From contig NZ_CP125640.1 of assembly GCF_030053155.1 (NCBI RefSeq), positions 496,001 to 560,000 on the forward strand: 64,000 nt of DNA. Reading direction: 5' to 3'. Shown piece by piece: positions 8,772 to 19,024 of the stretch. Numbering within the stretch: position 1 is the stretch's first letter; each line of letters opens with the position of its first letter. The DNA is from Rhizobium sp. BT03. Lineage in GTDB: Bacteria; Pseudomonadota; Alphaproteobacteria; Rhizobiales; Rhizobiaceae. The notes beneath the pieces were generated by a model. That model did no database searches, was not told where the DNA came from, and saw only the letters and a program-made list of their open reading frames with translations. The position numbers and the translations under genes are program-made.

Positions 8772-11700
8772 CTATTTCGCCATCTCTGCCAGTTGCGTCA
8801 TGATCACGGCTGCGCTCTGCAGGCGTTTTTCCGGGGTCGGCAGGTCGCGGGTCAGGAACAGGCTGTGGTCGGGGCGGATCTTCGCCATGGCGCCCTGCTT
8901 GCCGATATAGCCGACGAGATTCGCAGGGTTGGGGAATTCCTTATTGCGGAACTGCACGACGACGCCCTTCGGCCCGGCATCGAGCTTTTCGACATTGGCG
9001 GTGCGGCAGAGCGACTTGATGTAGACGATCTTCAGGAGATGCTGAACTTCGATCGGCATCGGCCCGAAGCGGTCGATCATCTCGGCGCCGAAGCCGTCGA
9101 TCTCCTTGAGCTCGGTGATTTCGCCGAGACGGCGGTAAAGCGCCATGCGCAGATGCAGATCTGGCACGTAGTCCTCAGGAATCATCACCGTCGTGCCGAC
9201 GGAGATTTGCGGCGACCAGCCGGTATCCCGGATCTCATCGACACCCTTGACCTCGGCGACCGCCTCTTCCAGCATCTGTTGGTAGAGTTCGAAACCAACC
9301 TCCTTGATGTGGCCCGACTGCTCTTCGCCGAGCAGGTTGCCGGCGCCGCGGATATCGAGGTCGTGGCTTGCCAGCTGGAAGCCGGCGCCGAGCGTGTCCA
9401 GCGACTGCAGCACCTTCAGCCGGCGGTCGGCCGTCGCCGTCAGCACCTTATTCACAGGCAGCGTAAAGAGCGCGAAAGCGCGCACCTTCGAGCGGCCGAC
9501 GCGGCCGCGCAGCTGATAGAGCTGGGCAAGACCGAACATATCGGCACGGTGGACGATCAGCGTGTTGGCTGTCGGCACATCGAGGCCGGATTCGACGATG
9601 GTTGTGGACAACAGCACGTCGTAGCGGCCTTCATAGAAGGCGTTCATGATGTCTTCGAGTTCGCCGGCCGGCATCTGGCCATGGGCGACGGCGACCTTCA
9701 GCTCCGGCACGTCGGACTGCAGGAAGGCATGCACATCGGCGAGATCGGCCAGCCGCGGGCAGACATAGAAGCTCTGGCCGCCGCGATAGTGCTCGCGCAT
9801 CAGCGTCTCGCGGATGACCAGGCTGTCGAAGGGCGAGATGAAGGTGCGCACCGCCATGCGATCGACCGGCGGCGTGGTGATCAGCGACAGTTCGCGCACC
9901 CCGGTCATGGCGAGCTGCAGCGTGCGCGGGATCGGCGTCGCCGACAGCGTCAGCACATGCACGTCGCTCTTCAGCTCCTTCAGCCGCTCCTTGTGCTTGA
10001 CACCGAAATGCTGCTCCTCGTCGATGACGAGCAGGCCGAGATTGGCGAATTTGATGCCGGCGCCGAGCAGCGCATGCGTACCGACGACGATATCGGTCTT
10101 GCCTTCGGCGACTTCCTTCTTGGTCAGCGCCAGCTCCTTTGCGCCGACAAGACGGGAGGCTTGCTGGACGCGCACCGGCAGGCCGCGGAAACGCTCGGAA
10201 AAGGTCTTGAAATGCTGGCGGGCGAGCAAGGTCGTCGGCACGACGATGGCAACCTGGACGCCGTTCATCGCGGCGACGAAAGCGGCGCGCAGCGCCACTT
10301 CCGTCTTGCCGAAGCCGACATCGCCGCAGACGAGCCGGTCCATCGGCCGGCCGGCGCCGAGATCGGAGCGCACCGCGTCGATGGCGTTATCCTGGTCCTC
10401 GGTCTCATCATAGGGGAAGCGGGCGGCAAATTCGTCGTAGAGGCCGTCCGGCGTCGTCAGCATCGGGGCGTGGCGCGTCAGCCGCTCGGCCGCGATGCGG
10501 ATCAGCGCATCGGCCATGTCAAGCAGGCGCTTCTTCAGCTTGGCCTTGCGCATCTGCCAGGCGCCGCCGCCGAGCTTGTCGAGCTGGGCCTCGGTGCCCT
10601 CGCCGCCGTAACGCGAGAGAAGATCGATGTTTTCGACCGGCAGGAAGAGTTTGGCCTCGTCGGCATATTGCAGTTCGAGGCAGGCATGCGGGGCGCCTGC
10701 CGCCTCGATGGTCCTCAGCCCGATGAAGCGGCCGATGCCGTGTTCGGCGTGGACGACGATCGAGCCTTCATCGAGCCCGGCGACTTCGGCAATAAAATCG
10801 GCGGCGCGTTTGCGGCGTTTGGAGCGGCGCACCATGCGGTCGCCGAGGATATCCTGCTCGCCGATGACGACGAGATCGCCCGCCTCGAAACCGGATTCGA
10901 GATTGAGCACGGCGGCTGCCGCCTCGCCTTTGCCCAGCGCGCCGACATCTTTCAGCGCCTCGACCGGCTTCACCTTTTCCAGGCCGTGTTCGTTCAGCAC
11001 CTGCAGCAGGCGCTCCAGCGAGCCTTCCGTCCAGGCGGTGACCAGCACTTTCGCTCCGCCGGCGCGGCGGTCGGCGATATGCTTGACGACGACGTCGAAA
11101 ATATTGACGCGTTCGGCGTCACCGCCGCCTTCGGCATTCGAGCGGGCCCAGCGCTGGCCCTGGCGGGCCTCGATGTTGACGACCCGCCTCGCCTCACCCT
11201 CGATCTCGTTGAAGGGGCTGATGCGGATCGCGCCGAGCGCGTCGAGGGTTTTGACAAAAAGCTTGCTGTCGAGATAGAGCTGGCCCGGCGTTACCGGCTT
11301 ATAGGGCGTGCCCTGCGCCATCTGGCCCTTGGCCGGCTGGCCGGAATTCAGGCGGGCGTCGTAATAATCGAGGACGAGCTTGGAGCGCTCCTCCGCCGCC
11401 TCCCGCACCGTATGGTCGGTGACAAGGCGGAAGCCGCTGAGATAATCGAAGACCGTATCGAGCTTCTCGTAGAAGAGCGGCAGCCAATGCTCCATTCCGG
11501 GATAACGGCGGCCTTCGGAGACGGCGAGATAGAGCGCGTCATCGCGCGTCGTCGCGCCGAACGCCGAGAGATAATTCTTGCGGAAGCGGCTGATCGTATC
11601 GGGCGTCAGCGTCACCTCGCTCATCGGGTTGAGATCGAGGGAGCGCACCTGGCCGGTCGTGCGCTGGCTCGCCGGATCGAAGCTGCGGATCGACTCCAGC

Positions 11701-12275
11701 GTATCGCCGAAGAAATCGAGACGGACCGGCTCTTCCGAACCCGGCACGAAGACGTCGAGAATGCCGCCGCGCACGGCATATTCGCCGACCTCGCGAACGG
11801 TCGCAACACTGTCGAAGCCGTTGCGCTCCAGGCGGCCGGCGAGATCGTCCATGCGCAGCTGGTTGCCGGGACGGGCCGAAAAGCTCAGGCTTTCAATGAC
11901 ATCCTGCGGCGCCACCTTCTGCAGCATGGCATTGGCGGTGACGAGCACGATGGCCGCATGCGGCTTTTTGCGGTGGGCGATGAGGCCGCCGAGTGCGGCA
12001 AGCCGGCGGGCGGAAGTATCGGCGCTCGGCGAGACGCGGTCATAGGGCAGGCAGTCCCAGGCCGGCAGGGTGAGAACCGGAATGTCGGGGGCGACGAAGC
12101 CCAGCATCTGCTCGAGATCGGCCATGCGGTGGCCGTCGGACATGACATAGGCGACCGGCTCTCCCGTGCGGGCGAGTTCGGCGAGCAGCAGCGGTTCGAG
12201 GCCGGCAGGCACATTGCCGATCGTCAGCGGCTCGGCAATGGCCGCAAGCTTCTTCGCATCGAAACCAGGGATCAT
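8772..12275 (-). CDS. mfd: Transcription-repair coupling factor
   Basis: A 1167-residue ATP-dependent translocase that pushes stalled RNA polymerase off DNA lesions and recruits UvrA. The N-terminal UvrB-like part is followed by the RNA-polymerase-interacting domain (the FVHAEHGIGRFIGL region near residue 510). The helicase core has Walker A GDVGFGKTEVALRAAF at about 649, DEEQHFGVKHKERLK for motif II and LSATPIPRTLQLAMTG for motif III. The TRG region LYQLRGRVGRSKVRAFA and the C-terminal UvrA-binding domain complete the protein. Length is normal. Its start overlaps the sdhE stop as ATGA (12272-12275), indicating translational coupling. A 1210-codon open frame on the opposite strand is a codon-bias shadow. 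Confidence 0.97.
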   Translation of the reverse strand: MIPGFDAKKLAAIAEPLTIGNVPAGLEPLLLAELARTGEPVAYVMSDGHRMADLEQMLGFVAPDIPVLTLPAWDCLPYDRVSPSADTSARRLAALGGLIAHRKKPHAAIVLVTANAMLQKVAPQDVIESLSFSARPGNQLRMDDLAGRLERNGFDSVATVREVGEYAVRGGILDVFVPGSEEPVRLDFFGDTLESIRSFDPASQRTTGQVRSLDLNPMSEVTLTPDTISRFRKNYLSAFGATTRDDALYLAVSEGRRYPGMEHWLPLFYEKLDTVFDYLSGFRLVTDHTVREAAEERSKLVLDYYDARLNSGQPAKGQMAQGTPYKPVTPGQLYLDSKLFVKTLDALGAIRISPFNEIEGEARRVVNIEARQGQRWARSNAEGGGDAERVNIFDVVVKHIADRRAGGAKVLVTAWTEGSLERLLQVLNEHGLEKVKPVEALKDVGALGKGEAAAAVLNLESGFEAGDLVVIGEQDILGDRMVRRSKRRKRAADFIAEVAGLDEGSIVVHAEHGIGRFIGLRTIEAAGAPHACLELQYADEAKLFLPVENIDLLSRYGGEGTEAQLDKLGGGAWQMRKAKLKKRLLDMADALIRIAAERLTRHAPMLTTPDGLYDEFAARFPYDETEDQDNAIDAVRSDLGAGRPMDRLVCGDVGFGKTEVALRAAFVAAMNGVQVAIVVPTTLLARQHFKTFSERFRGLPVRVQQASRLVGAKELALTKKEVAEGKTDIVVGTHALLGAGIKFANLGLLVIDEEQHFGVKHKERLKELKSDVHVLTLSATPIPRTLQLAMTGVRELSLITTPPVDRMAVRTFISPFDSLVIRETLMREHYRGGQSFYVCPRLADLADVHAFLQSDVPELKVAVAHGQMPAGELEDIMNAFYEGRYDVLLSTTIVESGLDVPTANTLIVHRADMFGLAQLYQLRGRVGRSKVRAFALFTLPVNKVLTATADRRLKVLQSLDTLGAGFQLASHDLDIRGAGNLLGEEQSGHIKEVGFELYQQMLEEAVAEVKGVDEIRDTGWSPQISVGTTVMIPEDYVPDLHLRMALYRRLGEITELKEIDGFGAEMIDRFGPMPIEVQHLLKIVYIKSLCRTANVEKLDAGPKGVVVQFRNKEFPNPANLVGYIGKQGAMAKIRPDHSLFLTRDLPTPEKRLQSAAVIMTQLAEMAK

Positions 12276-12577
12276 TCCGGAGTCCTGAGGGGCTTGTCGA
12301 AATCGGGCGTATAGGCGGCAAGGCGGGCAAACATCGGTGTCTGGAAACGCTCCGGCACCGGCCAGGTTCCCATGATCCAGCGGACCAGGTCGTTATCCTC
12401 TTCGGCCATGATCGTCTCGAACTCGTCGAGCTCTGCGTCCGAAAGCTTCGCGATCTCGGCTTCGGCGAACTGGCCGAAGACCAGATCCATCTCGCGGATG
12501 CCGCGATGCCAGCAGCGGAAAAGGATCCGGCGGCGGCGCGGGTCGAGACCGGCACTCGTGAGCGTGACACCTGTCAT
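12272..12577 (-). CDS. sdhE: FAD assembly factor SdhE (succinate dehydrogenase assembly factor 2)
   Basis: A 101-residue protein of the DUF339/SdhE family, which promotes covalent flavinylation of SdhA. The family signature RGIREMDLVFGQFAE (the RGxxE motif) lies near residues 22-36, followed by a helical bundle and EDNDLVRWIMG. I chose ATG 12577 because AGGAAGG stands eight bases upstream; the open frame continues upstream to 12655 but reaches into the recG promoter region. It is translationally coupled to mfd by a 4-base overlap and diverges from recG. Confidence 0.9.
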   Translation of the reverse strand: MTGVTLTSAGLDPRRRRILFRCWHRGIREMDLVFGQFAEAEIAKLSDAELDEFETIMAEEDNDLVRWIMGTWPVPERFQTPMFARLAAYTPDFDKPLRTPE

Positions 12578-12669
12578 GGCATTACCTTCCTGTTGATGCG
12601 CCTCTATAGACCCTGGAAAGCGGCTTGTCAGCCTTGCCAAGGCCGCATTGTTCATCGCATTTTGGCCGC

Positions 12670-14775
12670 ATGCGCCCCGCCATTCTCGATCCTTTGTTTT
12701 CTCCCATTTCGGGCCTTCCGGGCGTCGGCCCGAAGATCGCCGAACTGCTGGTGAAGCTGCTCGGCCGCGAGACGCCGGAGGATTGCCGGGTCATCGATCT
12801 CCTCTTCCATGCGCCCTTTTCGTTGATCGACCGGCGCAACCAGCCGGGCATCGCCCGCGCGCCGCAGGGTGCGATCGTGACGATCACCGCCCGCGTCGAC
12901 CGCCACCAGGTGCCGCCGCGCGGCAAGAGCAATGTGCCCTACCGCGTCTTCCTGCATGACGAGACCGGCGAATTGACGCTGGTCTTCTTCCGCGGCCAGG
13001 CGGCCTGGCTGGAAAAGCAGCTGCCGATCGATGCCGAGGTGACGGTCAGCGGCAAGGTCGACTGGTTCAACGGCCGCGCCTCGATGGTGCATCCCGACTA
13101 TATCGTCAAAGCTGACGAGGCGGAGAACCTACCGCTGGTCGAGCCGATCTATCCGCTGACGGCAGGGCTCTCGCCGAAGACATTGCGCAAGATCATCGAT
13201 GCCGCCCTGCCGCGGTTTCCCGAGCTGCCGGAATGGATCGACTTGGCGCTGGCGCAGAAGCAGGGCCTGCCGTCCATCCGCGACAGTTTTCATATGCTGC
13301 ACGAGCCGCGCGACCCCGCCGATATCGACCCGCAGGCCCCAGCGCGGCGGCGGCTTGCCTATGACGAGTTCCTCGCCGGCCAGCTTTCGCTGAGCCTGGT
13401 GCGCCAGAGGCTGCGCAAAGTGGCCGGCCAGCCGGTGCAGGCGACGGGAGACATCAGCGGCAAGATCCTGAAGTCCCTGCCCTTCTCGCCCACATCAAGC
13501 CAGAACGGGGCGATCGCCGAGGTTCTGAAGGACATGGCCGGCACCGAGCGCATGCTGCGGCTGCTGCAGGGCGATGTCGGCTCCGGCAAGACGCTGGTGG
13601 CGCTGATGGCGATGGCGGCGGTGATCGAGAGCGGCGGCCAGGCGGTGCTGATGGCGCCGACCGAAATCCTGGCGCGCCAGCACCACGCGACGATCTCGAA
13701 ATTCGCCGCCTCATCAGGACTCGGCATCGAGGTGCTGACCGGGCGCACCAAGGGGCGCGAGCGAGAGGAGATGCTCGAACGCATCGCCTCGGGTGCAGCA
13801 CAGATCATCATCGGCACGCATGCGCTGTTCCAGGACAGCGTCGCTTACGCCAAGCTGATGCTGGCCGTCGTCGACGAGCAGCATCGTTTCGGCGTGCACC
13901 AGCGCCTGAGGCTGACCGCCAAGGGCATTTCGCCGCACATGCTGGTGATGACGGCGACGCCGATCCCGCGCACCCTGGTGCTCGCCGCCTTCGGCGACAT
14001 GGACGTTTCCAAGCTCACCGAGAAACCGGCCGGCCGCAAGCCGATCCAGACGATCACCGTGCCGATGGAGCGGACCGGCGAAATCGTCGGGCGGCTGCAA
14101 TGCGCGCTTGCCGAGGGCAAGAAGGCCTACTGGATCTGCCCGCTGGTCGAAGAATCCGAAGAGCTCGACCTGATGTCGGCCGAGGAGCGGCATGCGACAC
14201 TGGTCTCCGCCCTCGGCCCCGATATCGGCCTCATCCACGGCCGCATGAGCGGGCCGGAGAAGGATGCGGCGATGATGGCCTTCAAGACCGGCGAGACCCG
14301 GCTTCTCGTCGCCACGACAGTCGTCGAAGTCGGCGTCGACGTGCCGGATGCGACGATCATGGTGATCGAACATGCCGAACGCTTCGGTCTGGCGCAACTG
14401 CATCAGCTGCGCGGCCGGGTCGGGCGCGGCGATGAGGCTTCGACCTGCATCCTGCTCTATAAGGGTCCGCTCGGCGAAACCGGCCATTCCCGGCTTTCGA
14501 TCATGCGAGAGACGGAGGACGGTTTTCGCATCGCCGAAGAGGACCTGAAGCTGCGCGGCGAAGGCGAATTGCTCGGCACAAGGCAATCCGGCACACCGGG
14601 ATTCCGCATTGCCAGCCTCGAGGCGCATGCCGATCTGCTCGAGATCGCCCGCAAGGATGCGGCCTATCTGATCGAGCGCGATCCGGAACTGACCAGCGAA
14701 AGAGGACAGGCGATCCGCACCCTGCTCTATCTCTTCCGCCGCGACGAGGCGATCCGGTTCCTCAGAGCAGGATAA
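12670..14775 (+). CDS. recG: ATP-dependent DNA helicase RecG
   Basis: A 701-residue helicase that reverses stalled forks and processes Holliday junctions. The N-terminal wedge/OB domain (residues about 10-180) includes GVGPKIAELLVKLLGRETPE and TITARVDRH. The helicase core carries Walker A LLQGDVGSGKTLVALMAM near residue 298, motif II VVDEQHRFGVHQRLRL near 399, MTATPIPRTL and motif VI LHQLRGRVGRGDEAS. The C-terminal part GEGELLGTRQSGTPGFRIA is typical. Start 12670 fits the family's N-terminus; the frame is open upstream to 12625 without a better start. It shares a 92-bp divergent promoter region with sdhE. Confidence 0.97.
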   Translation: MRPAILDPLFSPISGLPGVGPKIAELLVKLLGRETPEDCRVIDLLFHAPFSLIDRRNQPGIARAPQGAIVTITARVDRHQVPPRGKSNVPYRVFLHDETGELTLVFFRGQAAWLEKQLPIDAEVTVSGKVDWFNGRASMVHPDYIVKADEAENLPLVEPIYPLTAGLSPKTLRKIIDAALPRFPELPEWIDLALAQKQGLPSIRDSFHMLHEPRDPADIDPQAPARRRLAYDEFLAGQLSLSLVRQRLRKVAGQPVQATGDISGKILKSLPFSPTSSQNGAIAEVLKDMAGTERMLRLLQGDVGSGKTLVALMAMAAVIESGGQAVLMAPTEILARQHHATISKFAASSGLGIEVLTGRTKGREREEMLERIASGAAQIIIGTHALFQDSVAYAKLMLAVVDEQHRFGVHQRLRLTAKGISPHMLVMTATPIPRTLVLAAFGDMDVSKLTEKPAGRKPIQTITVPMERTGEIVGRLQCALAEGKKAYWICPLVEESEELDLMSAEERHATLVSALGPDIGLIHGRMSGPEKDAAMMAFKTGETRLLVATTVVEVGVDVPDATIMVIEHAERFGLAQLHQLRGRVGRGDEASTCILLYKGPLGETGHSRLSIMRETEDGFRIAEEDLKLRGEGELLGTRQSGTPGFRIASLEAHADLLEIARKDAAYLIERDPELTSERGQAIRTLLYLFRRDEAIRFLRAG

Positions 14776-14792
14776 AGCGCGCCACACGCGCC

Positions 14793-14841
14793 ATGCATGT
14801 TGTTATCCCAAAATCGCTAAACACTTTTGGGCGACATGCAT
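14793..14841. repeat. Nested palindromic element between recG and the DUF502 gene
   Basis: Outer arms ATGCATGT (14793-14800) and ACATGCAT (14834-14841) enclose inner arms CCCAAAA (14807-14813) and TTTTGGG (14825-14831). The element fills the gap between two convergent genes and touches the stop codon of the DUF502 gene (14841). It has the form of a dispersed rhizobial palindromic repeat and could fold as a cruciform or bidirectional terminator. Confidence 0.7.
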
Positions 14842-15548
14842 CATTCAGCCTTGGAAACGGCCACCGGCTTCGGCCGCGGCAAATGCTTCGGCTTCGGCTC
14901 GGACTGAGGGATTTCAGGAGCCACGAGCCCGCCTGAGATCAGGAACTTGGCGGCATCTTCCGGCGACATGTCGAGCAGCACAATCTTCTCGCGCGGTACG
15001 AAGACAAGGAAACCGGCGGTCGGCACCGGCGTCGGCGGCAGGAAGACCGCAACCATATCCTGGCCCATGGCGTTGAACTTCGAAGCGATCTCGCCCTTGG
15101 CGTCGGTGGCCACGAAAACCAGCGCCCAGAGACCGGGACTGGGATATTCAATGAGGCCGACTTTCTTGAAGGAGTTCGACTGCTCCTTCAGCACCGTTTC
15201 GAAAATCTGCTTCACGCTTCTGTAGATCGTGCGCACCAGCGGCATGCGCTGGACGACCGATTCGCCGAAACCGACGATGCTCTGGCCGATCAGGTTCTTG
15301 CCGAGAAAACCGACAACGGTGATCAGCACGACGGCCGTCAGCAGGCCGAAACCGGGAATGGCGAAATTGAGATAGCTTTCCGGATTCCAGCGCGCCGGAA
15401 TATAAGGCCTGACCCAGCTGTCCGACCAGTGGATGAAGGTCCAGGTCAACCAGATGGTAATGGCGATCGGCGCGCAGATGATCAGGCCTGCGAGAAAATT
15501 ATTTCTCAGCCGGGTCGCGACCGGCATTCTGGGGGTGTTGTCGGTCAT
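14841..15548 (-). CDS. DUF502 family membrane protein
   Basis: A 235-residue inner-membrane protein. Two hydrophobic helices are visible: residues about 15-38 (FLAGLIICAPIAITIWLTWT) and about 70-95 (GFGLLTAVVLITVVGFLGKN). Then comes a conserved soluble region with VQRMPLVRTIYRSVKQIFET and VFLPPTPVPTAGFLVFVPRE, both hallmarks of DUF502. The C-terminal tail is rich in Pro and Lys. ATG 15548 is chosen because AGGAGAG lies just upstream; an open frame extends to 15647 without a matching ribosome site. Function of the family is unknown. It lies 134 bases downstream of glmS in the same direction. Confidence 0.88.
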   Translation of the reverse strand: MTDNTPRMPVATRLRNNFLAGLIICAPIAITIWLTWTFIHWSDSWVRPYIPARWNPESYLNFAIPGFGLLTAVVLITVVGFLGKNLIGQSIVGFGESVVQRMPLVRTIYRSVKQIFETVLKEQSNSFKKVGLIEYPSPGLWALVFVATDAKGEIASKFNAMGQDMVAVFLPPTPVPTAGFLVFVPREKIVLLDMSPEDAAKFLISGGLVAPEIPQSEPKPKHLPRPKPVAVSKAE

Positions 15549-15681
15549 CTCTCCTGATGAGCTCCATCTCGGTCCTGGACAGGCCGGAACGCCGGCCTTC
15601 CCCCTTGTCCGCCGACCAAAATTGCCAGAATTCGGGGCGTCGCACAATATGTTTCGGCGCGAAGATCGGGTCGTCGCGGGC

Positions 15682-17508
15682 TTATTCCACGGTCACGGAC
15701 TTCGCCAGATTACGCGGCTGATCGACATCAGTGCCCATGAAGACGGCGGTGTGATAAGCGAGCAGCTGGATCGGCAGCGAGAAGATCATCGGCGCGATGA
15801 TTTCGTCGACGACAGGCAGGGTGATGGTCGCCATGGTCGGTAGTTTCGAGGCGGCAGCACCGGCCTCGTCGGTGATGAAGATGATGCGGCCGCCGCGGGC
15901 TGCGACCTCCTGCATATTCGAGACGGTCTTTTCGAAGAAACGGTCGAAGGGGGCGATGACGATCACCGGCATGTTCTCGTCGATCAGCGCGATCGGCCCG
16001 TGCTTCAACTCGCCGGCGGCATAACCTTCGGCGTGGATATAGGAAATTTCCTTGAGCTTCAGCGCGCCTTCCATGGCGAGCGGGAAGCTGGTGCCGCGGC
16101 CGAGATAGAGCACGTCCTTGCACTTCGACAGTTCGCGCGACAGGCTTTCCATCTGCGGCTGGATGAGGTTCAAGACCCGGCTCATGATGCGCGGCATTTC
16201 GGCGAGGTGACGCACCAGCGCCCTTTCCTCCTCGGCACTGACCGTGCCGCGCGCCTTGCCGGCGCCGATCGCCAGCGATGCCAATACGGCCAGCTGGCAG
16301 GTGAAGGCCTTGGTCGAGGCGACGCCGATTTCGGGGCCGGCCATGATCGGGAAGACCGCGTCGGATTCGCGGGCGATCGTCGATTCGCGGACATTGACGA
16401 CGGCGCCGATCTTCAGGCCGTTATCGCGGCAATAGCGCAGCGATGCCAGCGTATCGGCGGTCTCGCCGGACTGGGAGATGAAGAGCGCGGCCTGGGAGGG
16501 CGACAGCGGCATTTCGCGGTAGCGGAATTCGGAAGCGACGTCGATCTCGACAGGCAGACGGGCATAGCGCTCGAACCAGTATTTGCCGACGAGGCCGGCG
16601 AGATAGGCGGTGCCGCAGGCCGAGATCGCCAGGCCGGTCGCCGCCTTGAAATCGATCGCGGCGGCATTGGCGCCGATCGTGTTCTCGGCGAAATCGACGT
16701 AATGGCTGAGGGCGTGGGAGATCACCTCCGGCTGCTCGTAGATTTCCTTTTCCATGAAATGGCGGTGGTTGCCCTTGTCGACGACATAGGCGGTCGCCTG
16801 CGAGATCTGCCGGGCGCGCTTGACCGGCTTGCCGGCGAAATCGATGACGGCGACACCGTCCCGGGTGAGGACGGCGAAATCGCCGTCGACGAGATAGGTG
16901 ATCTCGTTGGTGAAGGGCGAGAGCGCAATCGCATCCGAACCGAGGAACATCTCGCCGCGGCCGTAGCCGACGGCAAGCGGCGGGCCGGAACGGGCGGCCA
17001 TGATCGTGCCGGGATCGGCCTTCAGCATGACGGCGAGCGCATAGGCGCCGGTCAGCCGGTTCAGCATCTGCAGCATGGCGGCGCGCGGCTCCAGGTCCTC
17101 GCGCAGGTATTTCGCCATCAGCTGGGCGACGACCTCGGTGTCGGTCTGGGTTTCGAAGACCGCGCCCTGCGCGGTCAGTTCGTCGCGCAGCTCGGAGAAG
17201 TTCTCGATGATGCCGTTATGGACGACGGCGACACCTTCGACGAAATGCGGATGGGCATTGGTTTCGTTGGGAACACCGTGGGTCGCCCAGCGCGTATGGG
17301 CAATGCCGACCAGGCCTGGCAGCGGCTCGGCGTCGAGGCGCTTTTCCAGATTGAACAGCTTGCCCTCAGCGCGGCGGCGATCCATCACCCCCTCATGAAT
17401 GGTGGCGACGCCGGCGGAATCATAGCCGCGATATTCGAGACGCTTCAGCGCATCGACCAGACGCCCGGCTACAGGCTGCGTTCCGACGATCCCCACAATA
17501 CCGCACAT
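15682..17508 (-). CDS. glmS: Glucosamine-fructose-6-phosphate aminotransferase (isomerizing)
   Basis: A 608-residue enzyme making glucosamine-6-phosphate from fructose-6-phosphate and glutamine, the first step towards UDP-GlcNAc for peptidoglycan, LPS and Nod factors. The N-terminal class II glutaminase begins MCGIVGIVG, with the catalytic Cys exposed after Met removal. Two SIS domains follow: LFISQSGETADTLASLRYCR near residue 340, and YLGRGTSFPLAMEGALKLKE with HAEGYAAGELKHGP near 475-500. The C-terminus ends PRNLAKSVTVE, as in the family. It lies 110 bases after glmU, transcribed in the same direction. I see no glmS ribozyme in the gap. Confidence 0.97.
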   Translation of the reverse strand: MCGIVGIVGTQPVAGRLVDALKRLEYRGYDSAGVATIHEGVMDRRRAEGKLFNLEKRLDAEPLPGLVGIAHTRWATHGVPNETNAHPHFVEGVAVVHNGIIENFSELRDELTAQGAVFETQTDTEVVAQLMAKYLREDLEPRAAMLQMLNRLTGAYALAVMLKADPGTIMAARSGPPLAVGYGRGEMFLGSDAIALSPFTNEITYLVDGDFAVLTRDGVAVIDFAGKPVKRARQISQATAYVVDKGNHRHFMEKEIYEQPEVISHALSHYVDFAENTIGANAAAIDFKAATGLAISACGTAYLAGLVGKYWFERYARLPVEIDVASEFRYREMPLSPSQAALFISQSGETADTLASLRYCRDNGLKIGAVVNVRESTIARESDAVFPIMAGPEIGVASTKAFTCQLAVLASLAIGAGKARGTVSAEEERALVRHLAEMPRIMSRVLNLIQPQMESLSRELSKCKDVLYLGRGTSFPLAMEGALKLKEISYIHAEGYAAGELKHGPIALIDENMPVIVIAPFDRFFEKTVSNMQEVAARGGRIIFITDEAGAAASKLPTMATITLPVVDEIIAPMIFSLPIQLLAYHTAVFMGTDVDQPRNLAKSVTVE

Positions 17509-17618
17509 GTAATATCCCCATGAGCCTCTAACAATGAGGCCAGTCCTAACGATTTCCGCTTATTTCTCAATCACCTCGGCGGTCACTTTCAATTTCCGCC
17601 AGTTACGCAAAGCGGCCT

Positions 17619-18980
17619 TCAAGCCTTGACCTTCTTCGCCGCCTTGATGGCAAGCGCGCGCTCGCGCAGCAAGGATGCGCGGCCAGGCTTGACCTCCTGC
17701 CGGGCGCGGCCAAGCGCCAGCGCATCGGCCGGCACGTCGATGGTAATGACGCTGCCGGAGGCGATATAGGCGCCGTCGCCGATCGTCACCGGCGCGACCA
17801 GCGAGGAGTTGGAGCCGATGAAGGCGTTTTCGCCGATCACCGTCTCGGCCTTGTTGACGCCGTCATAATTGCAGGTGATCGTGCCGGCGCCGATATTGCT
17901 GCCGGCGCCGATGACGGCATCGCCGATATAGGTGAGATGGTTGACCTTGGCGCCCTCGCCGATCCGGCCGTTCTTGACCTCGCAGAAATTGCCGACCTTC
18001 GAACCATTGCCGAGATCGGCACCCGGCCGCAGCCGCGCGAAGGGGCCGACGGTCGCACCCTCACTGACATGGGCGCCTTCGATATGCGAGAAGGCATGGA
18101 TGACGGCGCCGCTGTCGATCACCGCGCCGGGGCCGAAGACGACATTCGGCTCGATCAGCGCGTCCTGGCCGATGACGGTGTCGTAGGAGAGAAAGACCGT
18201 TTCCGGCGCAATCATGGTAACGCCCGAAAGCATCATCTCATGGCGGCGGCGCTCCTGCCAGAAGCGCTCGATGACGGCAAGTTCGGCCCGGGTGTTGCAG
18301 CCGGTCATCTCGATTTCAGGGGCGTCAACGGCGGTGACGCGGCCACCGAGCGAGCGGGCGATCTCGACGAGATCGGTCAGATAGAATTCGCCCTTGGCAT
18401 TGGCATTGCCGATGCGCGACAGAAGATCGAGCGCCTTGCGGCCGTTGATCGCCATCAGCCCGCTGTTGCACCAGGTGACGGTTCGCTCGGCATCGGTCGC
18501 GTCCTTTTCCTCGCGGATGGCGATGAGTTCGCCGTCCTTGACGAGCAGGCGGCCGTAGCCGGTGGGGCGATCGGTGTGGAAGCCGATGACGACGATATCG
18601 CTGCCGTCGGCAAGTCCTTGGCGGGCTGCCTTCAGCGGCCCGTCGGTCTGCAGCGGCACGTCGCCATAGGTGACGAGAATATCGTCATAACCCTTGGCGA
18701 TCGCCTCGCGCGCCGCCAGCACTGCATGGCCGGTGCCGAGGCGCTCTTTCTGCAGGCAGGCTTCGATGCCGACGCCGGCAATCGTTGCAGCCTTCGCCAC
18801 CTCCTCGGCGTCGCGGCCGACGACGAGCGCGACGGAGGAAATGCCGGCGGAGGCGACCGCCTCGACCACATGGGCGATCATCGGCCGTCCGGCGACCGGA
18901 TGCAGCACCTTCGATTTCGAGGATTTCATCCGCGTGCTGTCACCGGCGGCAAGGATGACGGCAAGACAAGTACGTTCCAT
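17619..18980 (-). CDS. glmU: Bifunctional GlmU (uridyltransferase/GlcN-1-P acetyltransferase)
   Basis: A 453-residue enzyme that acetylates glucosamine-1-phosphate and transfers UMP to give UDP-GlcNAc. The N-terminal nucleotidyltransferase starts [20 protein letters not shown] with the LxAGxGTRMxSxxPK-type loop; here the usual Gly-Thr is Asp-Ser, as in many alphaproteobacteria. The C-terminal left-handed beta-helix shows hexapeptide repeats from about residue 260, with [20 protein letters not shown] near 380. It pairs with glmS downstream, forming a logical amino-sugar unit. The C-terminal tail is short and basic. Confidence 0.96.
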   Translation of the reverse strand: MERTCLAVILAAGDSTRMKSSKSKVLHPVAGRPMIAHVVEAVASAGISSVALVVGRDAEEVAKAATIAGVGIEACLQKERLGTGHAVLAAREAIAKGYDDILVTYGDVPLQTDGPLKAARQGLADGSDIVVIGFHTDRPTGYGRLLVKDGELIAIREEKDATDAERTVTWCNSGLMAINGRKALDLLSRIGNANAKGEFYLTDLVEIARSLGGRVTAVDAPEIEMTGCNTRAELAVIERFWQERRRHEMMLSGVTMIAPETVFLSYDTVIGQDALIEPNVVFGPGAVIDSGAVIHAFSHIEGAHVSEGATVGPFARLRPGADLGNGSKVGNFCEVKNGRIGEGAKVNHLTYIGDAVIGAGSNIGAGTITCNYDGVNKAETVIGENAFIGSNSSLVAPVTIGDGAYIASGSVITIDVPADALALGRARQEVKPGRASLLRERALAIKAAKKVKA

Positions 18981-19024
18981 GATCTGCTCCGCGAATCCAC
19001 GCCATGAGGCGGCTTTGTTGCCTC

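Noticed and set aside
8682..12314. Open frame of 1210 codons antisense to mfd
   Set aside because: It mirrors mfd codon bias in a high-GC gene, has no ribosome site or recognisable domain, and overlaps genes on both sides.
17509..17618. Possible glmS ribozyme before glmS
   Set aside because: The gap is 110 bases, lacks the expected pseudoknot core, and such ribozymes are found mainly in Gram-positive bacteria.
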